DNA of 54,009 bases from an uncultured Chloroflexota bacterium (lineage in GTDB: Bacteria; Chloroflexota; Anaerolineae; Anaerolineales; Anaerolineaceae): the NCBI GenBank assembly GCA_902791025.1, contig CADATZ010000032.1:1-54009 (forward strand), written 5' to 3'. Shown one piece after another: positions 44,684 through 53,256 of this stretch. The translations under genes and the position numbers were made by a program. Position 1 is the first letter of the stretch; each line of letters opens with the position of its first letter. The notes beneath the pieces were generated by a model that worked only from the letters and a program-made list of their open reading frames with translations, was not told the DNA's origin and ran no database searches.

Positions 44684-46042
44684 CTAATCCCAGGAATCGG
44701 AACCGCCGTCGTCACCGTCCCATGAATCGGATCCGCCATCGTCTCCGCCCCAGGAATCGGAACCGCCGTCATCACCATTCCAGGCGTCGGAATCGCTGTT
44801 GTCATCAGTTACAGCCTCCGATTCGTTAATGAATTCTTCGTGCAGGTCCTCAAGAACATCATTGAATTCTTCGGTCAGTTCTTCGGTGTCCCCATCGAAT
44901 TTTTCGCCCCAGACGTCATTGATTTCTTCGAAATAACCGATCAATTCATCATCGGGTTCATTATCATCACTTTCCCATTCATACCGCGTCAGGTTATAGA
45001 AGTTTTTATATTCGGAATCATCATCTGATGTCTCTTCCGCATTCTCTCCGGCGGCCTTGAAATCAAGTTGTGTCCTGATATTTATTTTCCCGTCCGCATC
45101 CATTGTTCTGCTGACGAGATCGACTTTTCCATTCGGATAAACATAAGTATCGACCCTGTATTCAGATCCGTCTTTATTCGTTGTTGTTTCAGTGTGGTAA
45201 TCAGCCAGCTCATTTTTTTCCAGGTCCAGCAGCTTACCATCTCCGATTGCTGTGCCGCCGTATTCATCATTTTTCTCCGTGAAACTCAGCATTCTGCCTT
45301 CGGCAGCATCAATGAGCAGCTTTTCAGCAATGACCTGGCCATCCTTATATTTATAATATGATGTTTCAGAAGAAGTTTCTTCCTCATTGGCATCAAAGTT
45401 GATCAGCTGAAAATAAGTATTCCTGCCGTCCGCGTCAAAGGTACGTTCCTCACGAATTTTTGTATCGTCCGTTTTGAATACTTCATTGATATGATGAACT
45501 GATTTATCAGGATAATAAACCGTGCTTTCAAGGACCAGATTTCTGTCTTTGTCTTTATAGTTTACATCTTTGAAATCATAGATCTTGGCGCCCCGGCCAT
45601 CGGTAAGCATTCCGTTTGTTTCCAGGGTATTATTTTCAGTTTCCTGACTTGTATATGTAAGTATTCTCTGTGTTCCGTCCGGTTTGAACGTGGTTGTCCG
45701 TGAATTTGAAAACTGCCGATCGTCTTCGGAATATGATATTCTCTCTTCGGAGACTGTGTGTTCACCGTTTTTTTCAAATTCGTTTTCCAACTTAAATGTA
45801 AGTCTTCCCTGATTATCGTAGTAGCTGTCTTTATTTCCGTAACCGCCGCCGTCATTCACATAATACTCAAGCGTTCGGAAAGGACGGCCGTTACTGTCCC
45901 GATATGTATACACATTAACTGTGCTCTCGCCCCTTCTGACTGTTTCCAGTGTCGGGACCGTATAACCATACTGCGCAAAGGCTGCTGAACAAAAAACGGT
46001 CAGCGCTGCCAGCATAACGACAAATATAAACAATTTTTTCAT
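44684..46042 (-). CDS. Secreted repeat protein with Asp-rich glycine tail
   Basis: 452 residues. Signal peptide LFIFVVMLAALTVFCSAAFA, ribosome binding site GGAGG. The body (about 30-340) is made of beta-hairpin-like repeats of the form YYDNQGRLTFKLE, TYFQLINFDANEEE and TYVYPNGKVDLVSRT, reminiscent of MORN or YD-type repeats. The C-terminal 100 residues are strongly acidic and end in decapeptide repeats GDDGGSDSWD. Such Asp/Gly repeats often bind calcium, as in dockerin- or RTX-like tails, but the match is only compositional. The gene lies 31 bp after the 963-codon gene, on the same strand, and may be cotranscribed with it. No enzyme signature is seen. Confidence 0.75.
   Translation of the reverse strand: MKKLFIFVVMLAALTVFCSAAFAQYGYTVPTLETVRRGESTVNVYTYRDSNGRPFRTLEYYVNDGGGYGNKDSYYDNQGRLTFKLENEFEKNGEHTVSEERISYSEDDRQFSNSRTTTFKPDGTQRILTYTSQETENNTLETNGMLTDGRGAKIYDFKDVNYKDKDRNLVLESTVYYPDKSVHHINEVFKTDDTKIREERTFDADGRNTYFQLINFDANEEETSSETSYYKYKDGQVIAEKLLIDAAEGRMLSFTEKNDEYGGTAIGDGKLLDLEKNELADYHTETTTNKDGSEYRVDTYVYPNGKVDLVSRTMDADGKINIRTQLDFKAAGENAEETSDDDSEYKNFYNLTRYEWESDDNEPDDELIGYFEEINDVWGEKFDGDTEELTEEFNDVLEDLHEEFINESEAVTDDNSDSDAWNGDDGGSDSWGGDDGGSDSWDGDDGGSDSWD
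44689..44808 (-). repeat. 30-bp coding tandem repeat
   Basis: Four units of 30 bp encode GDDGGSDSWD-like decapeptides at the C-terminus of the secreted protein. The first three are very similar and the fourth is diverged. Copy-number change would keep the reading frame. Confidence 0.75.
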
Positions 46043-46073
46043 AAAAACCTCCGTTTATTGATTTCAGATAAAA

Positions 46074-48965
46074 TTATCTCGCTCTGTTTTTTTTCGCATC
46101 ATTGATCATAAGCAGATGGATCTGTTTATCAACGATTTTCCGGAACTTCGATCCGGGGTCCTCCATGATTTCGGCAAACACTAAGGGGAGCATCATATAT
46201 ACAAACCCATATCCATTGGTATTTCCATTGACATTGAAGATCCGTCCGAACCATGCATTTGCCATGGAATCTTTAAGCTCCTCCCGCAATCCATCTTCAG
46301 TAGGATCCTCCATGGCCTCGTCGATCCCGCCCAGGATCCTGAGCAGATTTTCGAATTTTCCGGCGGCACATTTGCTAAGGTCGTCATCGAACCATCTTTT
46401 CAGGCTGTCTGTCACTTCCGGTGTCATTTCGGTAACATTTCGGTATCGTTCCTGAGCTAAAAACCGTTCTTTCATCCCGCTGAAAACTTTTTCATAAATA
46501 AGTGACTGGTAGATCGAAGAAGACGTTTGCCCTGCAATGAATGCACTGCTCCGTACACCTGCCACTTCTTTCTTCTGCAGCCTGAAAGCGTAATCAATAT
46601 CCTCCTGGCGAAAATTCTCTTTTTCAAGCATATAATCATGTGCGTTGATAAAGGCCTGTATCGTTCTTTCCATAAGTAAGAACTTCTCCATTTCTTTTTG
46701 TTCCGCTTTGGTCAAACCCTCGTCGGACTGAGCTTTTTCTTCAAGCTCCTTCTTCCGGGCCATTTTCTTTACAGCGGCTTCCGGCGTTTTATACACCTGC
46801 AGGTATGCTTCATATTCTGTCGGAGAAAATTTTGCCGTTATGTTGCCGGCTGAAACTTTGAAATTATCATTTCTCATATCACCGCGGATATTCCCCAGTT
46901 CTCCCGGGTTATTTGCCCCTCTGTTGATGTTCTGATAAAGGAAATCAACCCCCCGGTTACCGTAATTCAGGAGAGATATTAAATGTACGATCGGCATGTG
47001 AAGGCGTTCGTCATTTTTGAAGATCCGCTGAAGCTGGAGCACTCTGGAAATATCCTCCTCCAACTCTGCCCTGCATTCCCGGAGGTCATCCGCAGTAAGA
47101 GCCTCCAGTTCAGTTTTTGCACCGCGTTCAATACCATACTTCTCACAGTATGCATCGGTTTTTCGATCGAGGGTCAGCAGGGATTGCCCGCTGAGACTGA
47201 GATCTGCGATAATTGCGGCAAGTTCCGGAGTGAGCTGTTCCCGGCCAACCTCTTCTATGATCTCCTTGATCACCTGTTTCACTTCCTGCGCTTCATCTTG
47301 ACAGGCATTTGCGACTGAAGGCAGGGTTATGATCTCATTCCCATCCTCATCTTTCGGCAGATTCCCGGTATAGTTATATGAACTGATATCCCCGGCATGT
47401 TCTCCGCTGGCACGGCGGAGGTTTTCCCCGACCATCGCCGGGATCTCGGTGTATTTCTGGATCGTTATGTCATGATCAAGTGATTTCTGATAATTTCGAA
47501 AATCCCGTTGGGTAGCCCGCTTATTGCCAAAGTTTTCGTAAGTCAGATCCTCTCTTTCTCCCATATCAATCAGCGTATTTTCCAATCCGGCTTTGGCGTT
47601 TAAATGAAAAGCCTTTGCCCCGAACATCCCGAGGTTTTCCTTCAAGCCGAATTGAACCGCATCCTGCTGGAAGATCGCCGGAGCCAGTTTGGTGATATGC
47701 CCTACATTCTGGACCATATCCTTCACAAAGGTCGTACAGTTGCGTGTAAAGAAACCGTAGCCCTTATCGGCATAGGTCTCCGAGGCTCTGAATATGGCAT
47801 TGACCTGTGCCGGTTTGGCAGGGAACCGCCGGCTGATCGTATATTTATGGTTGTAATCATTGTAAAGCTGTCCCGGTACGACCGCATCGCGGCTGACCAT
47901 CATCATGCCGGCGGACATTCCTCCAAAACCGCCTGCCGGATAAAAGCCGTACTTGATCATGTAGCGTTCGTACCGGTTTGTGATCTTGCTGAAGCGGCTG
48001 TATTCGATCCCCAGTAATGTATGTCCCATTTCGGTGCCATTAAAGGTTTCCGCGGAGCCTTCTTTCGGCTGGTCCACCATGACAGAAACGACCGGATCCA
48101 GCGGTTTTTCCCGCTGTCTCGGATCGTTTTGATCTCCGGCAGAATTAGGTTCAGCCGCTTTTGACGCGATCGGATAAGACCAGACCGCCGGGACTTTTCG
48201 CAGATCCACATTGATCTCATCATTGTTTTGCGGTTCGCTTTTCTCGAATTTCTCTCCATCCCAGCCCGGGATCTGCTTATGGTTTCGTTTTTTCTGAAGT
48301 TTGCCTCTTTTGAACCAGGATTTGATGAAATCTTTTGCGATGATTCCCCCCGTGAACGGAAGCAGTCCGAGATTAAATACCGTCCCGAGGATCTTCCCGA
48401 CGGTTACACCCAATAACTGTGTGAGTGTGCTCCGGAAACCGACTTCCATGTTCAGCTTGTTTTCTTTCATTCGGACCGGCTCAAAATCCAGTTCCCGGAT
48501 CTTCTTCATATCCTTATCAGCCTGTCCGAGTTCCCCGGGCTGTCCTTCTTCCGGATTTTCGGCATGCTCTTCCGCTTTTTCCACAACTTCCTGAGCTTCC
48601 GATTCCGATCTGATCTCTTTCTCATCACCTTTTGGATCGATCAGGCTGATGTCGGGATTTTCCTTCTTCCTGGAGCTGGTGTCGATCTCGCTGATGTTTG
48701 GATCCTCCGGGTTTTGGCTCTGATCGTTTTCGTGAAGATCCTCATTTTTCTGATCCGATCCAATGACCAGGGACATGTTTTGTATGCCGTTCCACAGAGG
48801 AATTTCAACAGGACCGCCGCCTGAAAGTATATCCAGAATGGCTGAATTGCCCATGGACAGCAGATCAGGCATAGAATTGTTTAAGCTGTCGGCTTGTGCT
48901 TCTTTTTCGATCAGATCGTTCTGTGGCCCTGAATTGTTCCTTTGAGGTGAAGAGTATCTCGGCAT
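46074..48965 (-). CDS. Large protein with papain-like His/Cys signature
   Basis: 963 residues without a signal peptide. The N-terminal 160 are disordered and acidic. A hydrophobic stretch (QLLGVTVGKILGTVFNLGLL, about 183-202) follows, then a basic region. Residues 310-430 show GHTLLGIEYS with His315, and later KGYGFFTRNCTTFVKDM with Cys410. The His-first, NC-second order is that of permuted papain-like folds (LRAT/NlpC-P60 relatives), so a peptidase, amidase or acyl-transfer role is possible. The remaining 500 residues are helical and unrecognised. The start at 48965 follows AGGAAG. It could be a toxin, an effector or a cell-envelope enzyme. The neighbours downstream are secreted proteins. 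Confidence 0.6.
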   Translation of the reverse strand: MPRYSSPQRNNSGPQNDLIEKEAQADSLNNSMPDLLSMGNSAILDILSGGGPVEIPLWNGIQNMSLVIGSDQKNEDLHENDQSQNPEDPNISEIDTSSRKKENPDISLIDPKGDEKEIRSESEAQEVVEKAEEHAENPEEGQPGELGQADKDMKKIRELDFEPVRMKENKLNMEVGFRSTLTQLLGVTVGKILGTVFNLGLLPFTGGIIAKDFIKSWFKRGKLQKKRNHKQIPGWDGEKFEKSEPQNNDEINVDLRKVPAVWSYPIASKAAEPNSAGDQNDPRQREKPLDPVVSVMVDQPKEGSAETFNGTEMGHTLLGIEYSRFSKITNRYERYMIKYGFYPAGGFGGMSAGMMMVSRDAVVPGQLYNDYNHKYTISRRFPAKPAQVNAIFRASETYADKGYGFFTRNCTTFVKDMVQNVGHITKLAPAIFQQDAVQFGLKENLGMFGAKAFHLNAKAGLENTLIDMGEREDLTYENFGNKRATQRDFRNYQKSLDHDITIQKYTEIPAMVGENLRRASGEHAGDISSYNYTGNLPKDEDGNEIITLPSVANACQDEAQEVKQVIKEIIEEVGREQLTPELAAIIADLSLSGQSLLTLDRKTDAYCEKYGIERGAKTELEALTADDLRECRAELEEDISRVLQLQRIFKNDERLHMPIVHLISLLNYGNRGVDFLYQNINRGANNPGELGNIRGDMRNDNFKVSAGNITAKFSPTEYEAYLQVYKTPEAAVKKMARKKELEEKAQSDEGLTKAEQKEMEKFLLMERTIQAFINAHDYMLEKENFRQEDIDYAFRLQKKEVAGVRSSAFIAGQTSSSIYQSLIYEKVFSGMKERFLAQERYRNVTEMTPEVTDSLKRWFDDDLSKCAAGKFENLLRILGGIDEAMEDPTEDGLREELKDSMANAWFGRIFNVNGNTNGYGFVYMMLPLVFAEIMEDPGSKFRKIVDKQIHLLMINDAKKNRAR

Positions 48966-49087
48966 TTCTTAATCTTCCTGTATTCCTATATAGCAAAGAA
49001 TCTTTTTATAAGCCTATTACCTACAAATATTATTTTACCCAATCAACCATACGCAAAGCACTGCTTGCCACAGAACGTGGCAATTTT

Positions 49088-49115
49088 TTGAACAGGGGCA
49101 GCAATTTGGTACAAT
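49088..49115 (+). promoter_or_regulatory. Upstream promoter of the two-component operon
   Basis: TTGAAC (49088-49093), a 16-bp spacer and TACAAT (49110-49115). The -10 sits in TTTGGTACAATAA, the extended -10 pattern also found before murE and at 49272. Confidence 0.5.
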
Positions 49116-49271
49116 AAAATGGTGTTAACAGAAAACTGAACAAACTGAGTTCTTACAGCAGAAAAAACGCACTGCGAAAAAAGAAAAAAAGCCGATAGAC
49201 TGAAACAGATGGAAAAAATGACACAGGCATTTGTTAGGAAAACACGGCGATCTCATGATCAGGATCAGTGA

Positions 49272-49284
49272 TTTGGTAGAATAA
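49272..49284 (+). promoter_or_regulatory. Proximal extended -10 promoter of the two-component operon
   Basis: TTTGGTAGAATAA contains TGG-TAGAAT, 22 bp before ATG 49304, with CGGAG as ribosome binding site at 49288-49292. Confidence 0.45.
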
Positions 49285-49303
49285 AAACGGAGAAAAAATC
49301 ACC

Positions 49304-49927
49304 ATGCAGAAAACGGAAAAATTTGCCAATAACCTGAAGAAACTCCGTACCGATAAGGGGATCTCACAGCAGCAGCTTGCCGATATGATGGTCGTATCCA
49401 GAAGCGCTGTCTCCATGTGGGAACTGGGGGCCCGGCTTCCTGATGTCAGTATGATCATCCGGCTTTCTAATTGTCTCGGCGTTGATCACAGTGAGTTGCT
49501 GGAGATATTTCATGAATCACAGGATGAAAGCAGCATCATTGTCGTTGAGGATGTCCCGCTTCTGCTCCGCGGAAACATCCGCATGCTGCAGGAAGAACTT
49601 CCGGATATGAGTATTTTCGGCTTCGGCAGCGGGAAAGAAGCGCTTGAATATGCGCGGATCCATACCGTGTCCATCGCCTTTCTGGATATTGAACTGGACG
49701 ATCGAATGGACGGACTTCAGCTGGCCCGGGAACTTGCCGCTCTTAACGGACAGACCAATATCATTTTTCTGACCAGCCACACGGAATATTTACAGCAGGC
49801 AGCTTATGATCACTGCAGCGGATATATCCTCAAACCCCTGAACCGGGAGCGGATCCGTCATGAACTGAACAATCTGCGCTATCCCGTCAGAGGTTTGGGC
49901 CGATTTTTGCGGTCCCCGTTGGTATGA
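49304..49927 (+). CDS. XRE-type DNA-binding protein fused to a receiver domain
   Basis: 207 residues. Residues 5-68 form an XRE/HTH_3 helix-turn-helix (ISQQQLADMMVVSRSAVSMW). Residues 77-195 are a response-regulator receiver domain with the acidic pair Glu82/Asp83, phospho-acceptor Asp128 in FLDIE, Ser158 and Lys177 in ILKP, all in place. Normally the receiver comes first, and partners of LytS-type kinases carry a LytTR output domain. Here the DNA-binding domain is N-terminal and of another family. Phosphorylation by the kinase ten bases downstream probably switches DNA binding. Targets are unknown; the adjacent secreted-protein genes are candidates. Confidence 0.88.
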   Translation: MQKTEKFANNLKKLRTDKGISQQQLADMMVVSRSAVSMWELGARLPDVSMIIRLSNCLGVDHSELLEIFHESQDESSIIVVEDVPLLLRGNIRMLQEELPDMSIFGFGSGKEALEYARIHTVSIAFLDIELDDRMDGLQLARELAALNGQTNIIFLTSHTEYLQQAAYDHCSGYILKPLNRERIRHELNNLRYPVRGLGRFLRSPLV

Positions 49928-49936
49928 AAGGATAAT

Positions 49937-51706
49937 ATGAAAAGACAGGAAGATCATAAAAGCAGATACTTTTCGGAACGTTTGATCGATGCTGTCATTC
50001 TGCTCTCCTTTATCCTTGCTCTCGCATTGATCGCTTTTCAATACATCAGTCCGGGGATGATATCCCTTTCCCCTGCCGTCAACCCATACCGGATCCTGCA
50101 GCCGCAGTCTGTCACGGAAGAAGTGATCCCGGAATACACCGGGGTCCGGCGCACCTATCAGTTTGACATGTCAAAAATACCCGGCAACAAAGGACGGGGC
50201 AGGACCTTTTTCGTTTATCTCCGCCACACCGCGGCAGTGCTGAAAATGGATGGTGAGGCTATCGTCGATACGGGTGAAGATCCAAACGTCTTTCATATCG
50301 GACACACACCTGGAAACTATTGGCTTTCTCTTCCGATCTACGCATCCTATGATGAAAAAGTGATCGATCTGACCCTTACACCTATTTATAACAGTGTACG
50401 GAACGAACAGCCCTTATTCCTGCTGATCGATAAAGACCCTCTGCTGAATCTGATGGTGCTCCCCGGGGAAATGCCTCTGATCGCGATAAGCCTGTTCGCG
50501 ATCACGGTGGGAATTTTTCTGATGATCATTGCTGTTGTGATCGGTCTGGATCCGCAGGACCGGGAAAAGTTGCTTTTTCTCGGGGCCGTATCAGCAACCG
50601 GAGGGCTGTGGAAATTAAGCGGCTTTTCAGCGGTTCCTCTCATGCTGGATTTCCAGGGCTTGCAGAAATCTATCTGGTATTGCGGAGCGTGCTGCTATCT
50701 GCTGATGATGATCTTTTCACTCCGGTTTCAGGTTTCTCTCCGGCCGGAAGGCAGCAGCCGCATCGGTAAAGTCTGCTGCTTATTTTCCGCGGCAGCTGCC
50801 ATCCTGATATTGATTCTACAGACCGCGGGGATTCTGGAACTCCATGAGATCCTGGTCTGGTACGGTCTCGGCATGGCATCACTCCACCTGATCGCTCTGG
50901 CCGGACAAAAACCGAGCCGGGATGAAGTTCTGTGGCTCCTGCCGACGTTTTTCTCGCTTGCGGCCGATCTTCTGATATTCGTCAAAAACGGTTCCATGAC
51001 CACAGCACCGGTTTCCCTGCTCTGGATCGTTTTGAACCTGTTAGTCCGCGGTTTCGGTTTCCTGAGCACGGTCCTCCGGCGTGAACGGGAATTACGGATC
51101 AAGGATAAAGAACTGCGCGGCGCGAAGATACAGACGATGATCAGCCAGATCAGGCCCCATTTCATCTTCAATACGCTCGCTTCCGTCAATATGCTCTGCG
51201 AAGAAGACCCGAAACGCGCCGCCGAGATCATCTCAGATTTCAGCCAATACCTGCAGGCGAATTTCTCAGCGCTTTCGACAACTGATATGATCCCGTTTTC
51301 GGAAGAAATGAAACATGTAAAAGCTTATCTGGACGTTGAATCAGCCCTCTATGAAGAGAAACTGACAGTTACATACGATACAGCATACGCCGCTTTCCGC
51401 CTGCCTCCGCTTACCTTGCAGCCCATCGTTGAAAACTGCATCAAACATGGGTTTGGCAGGAACGTTTCTTCCCTTCATATCATCATACGGACCCGCCAAA
51501 CGGAAGAAGGAGCGGAGATCCGGATCGAAGATAACGGATGCGGCTATGATCCTTCATCTGACGGGAAGATCCATATAGGGCTGAAGAATGTAAAAGAGAG
51601 GCTTGAAATGATGTGCGGCGGAACCCTGGAGTTTTCCCCGCAAGGCGGAGGGACTCTGGTGACCGTGTCTGTTCCGGGAAAGGATATGATAGGCGTCAGA
51701 TCATAA
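49937..51706 (+). CDS. LytS/YehU-type sensor histidine kinase
   Basis: 589 residues. N-terminal helix (AVILLSFILALALIAFQYI), an extracellular domain (about 40-175) with a beta-sandwich look like the 7TMR-DISM extracellular module, seven further helices (about 180-380), then the kinase core. This has the phospho-acceptor His408 in QIRPHFIFNTL, the N-box VENCIKHGF (Asn500), and the G-box EDNGCGYDP with GLKNVKERLEMM. It senses an external signal and phosphorylates the XRE-receiver protein encoded ten bases upstream, with which it must be cotranscribed. Ligand unknown; carbohydrate-like ligands have been suggested for such extracellular modules. Confidence 0.9.
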   Translation: MKRQEDHKSRYFSERLIDAVILLSFILALALIAFQYISPGMISLSPAVNPYRILQPQSVTEEVIPEYTGVRRTYQFDMSKIPGNKGRGRTFFVYLRHTAAVLKMDGEAIVDTGEDPNVFHIGHTPGNYWLSLPIYASYDEKVIDLTLTPIYNSVRNEQPLFLLIDKDPLLNLMVLPGEMPLIAISLFAITVGIFLMIIAVVIGLDPQDREKLLFLGAVSATGGLWKLSGFSAVPLMLDFQGLQKSIWYCGACCYLLMMIFSLRFQVSLRPEGSSRIGKVCCLFSAAAAILILILQTAGILELHEILVWYGLGMASLHLIALAGQKPSRDEVLWLLPTFFSLAADLLIFVKNGSMTTAPVSLLWIVLNLLVRGFGFLSTVLRRERELRIKDKELRGAKIQTMISQIRPHFIFNTLASVNMLCEEDPKRAAEIISDFSQYLQANFSALSTTDMIPFSEEMKHVKAYLDVESALYEEKLTVTYDTAYAAFRLPPLTLQPIVENCIKHGFGRNVSSLHIIIRTRQTEEGAEIRIEDNGCGYDPSSDGKIHIGLKNVKERLEMMCGGTLEFSPQGGGTLVTVSVPGKDMIGVRS

Positions 51707-51920
51707 CGGTCCGGGGAAACCTCAGCAGACATATTTTCTGTCATGCCATTCCCGAAATAATTCTCCGGTCGTCCGGAGGCAATGGATAAACGGCATATCC
51801 GATAAGGAAACGCTTCGCAGAAATTGATCCGAACAGTTACAGCTCGTCATATTGCCTGTCCCGGAACAAAAATCATATCAAGCCCGTTATTAAAATCAGA
51901 GAGAAAGAAAGAAATAAAAA

Positions 51921-53161
51921 ATGAAAAAATCATATCACTTTTTCTTGTCATATCGACTTTCATCGTCACGATTTCCTGCTATGCGCAGACCTCATACACA
52001 AATGACGGATTGACTCTTTCCGTCACTGAAGAATTCGCGGACAAGGTTCTTGTCAAAACACCCGAAAACGATGAGAAAGGCATTCTTTTCTCCGTCTCCG
52101 AAAAAGAATCCGTTGAGGCGGCAAAAGCCGAAGGTTATCCCTGGGAAAGCGCCGGATGGCTTTTTGACATCAGCTGTATCAGTGAAGACGAAATGCATAA
52201 ACTCCGCTGCGATGATATCCCGGGATACAACATTTTTGCGGAAGATACGGACGGGAACTATTATATTTATATGCAGCCGACCGATGTCCGGGTCGTACGC
52301 GAAGATTATAACGACGCCGCGGCATTGGAAAGATGGACTGCAGCGAACCGGTGGGCGCACAGCGTTCGCGAAACGTTCATCACGGAAAATGAGGATCTTA
52401 CCTCCATAAAGTTCAGTTACACTTCCCTGGACGCCTATCTGGCTCGCATAATGTATACGGACGACATAAAATATACGGTCAGCACGACAGAATTCGGACG
52501 GCAGCAGCCGAACGGAATAAAAGCCTCTGACTATATCGCGCCTCTCACCCATGATGTGATCTATACCTCCGCGCGTGATGAAGAGACTCCTGACGGTGAA
52601 TATCTCGTGCTGGATTTCCCGGATATCAATCTCCGCTTCGATTTCTTCTTTGAGGAAGGTAAAGAAAACTACATCAGGCAGGTCTGGTTCAATGGTGAAC
52701 ACGAGATGCTCTATAAAGCGGAATTCACGGATAAGAACATCAAAGCGTCTGAAATAATGAATGATTTCTACCACGAGATCGTCCTGCGCAATTCTCTGGG
52801 TTACACCCCGGATAACATGGTCGGCACTTGGGCTGAGAAAATTGCCGGCCGCGGTTTCATCGAAATCACTGAAAGTGAAGAGCCGGGCAAATATCACATC
52901 ATGATCAACTGGTCGGCAAGCGCCTGGCAGAAAGCCGTCTGGGAAATGACCGCTGAAGCGACCGGGAATGGGGCAGAACTTCGTTATGAGAACGGGAAAC
53001 ACTCCATCCTGACCTGGCAGTCTGAAGATAACATGACGGAAGAAGAAATATACACGAATGGGAGCGGTACCTTTAACCTCCTCAGCACTTTTGAATTGGT
53101 CTGGTTCGATGAAACCGAGCACGCGGCCGACGGCAGCGTATTCATAAACGCGGGAATGTAG
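51921..53161 (+). CDS. Exported protein of unknown function, start out of frame at an A-tract
   Basis: The reading frame that ends at 53161 (about 410 codons after the signal peptide) is open but lacks a good start; only a TTG at 51824 begins it in frame. ATG 51921 is followed by six A's. One more A would give KKIISLFLVISTFIVT, a perfect signal peptide in the frame of the gene. So the gene appears to be one base short in a homopolymer, through mutation, phase variation or sequencing error. The mature protein is acidic and Tyr/Trp-rich (GYPWESAGWLFDISCISEDE), with a lipocalin- or beta-sandwich-like C-terminus (WAEKIAGRGFIEITE). No family recognised. It lies downstream of the two-component operon; the 214-bp gap has no terminator that I can see. 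Confidence 0.65.
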
Positions 53162-53256
53162 ACAAATAAGAACATACAGAAAGTCAAGAGCTTGAAAATC
53201 GGGGAACGCTTTACCCTATGCTCCGAAACCGGCTCTGATTTCAATAGTTTTTTGAC

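Noticed and set aside
51992..53122. 376-codon minus-strand frame opposite the exported protein at 51921
   Set aside because: Shadow frame. The plus-strand reading has better composition and joins a signal peptide once one A is restored.
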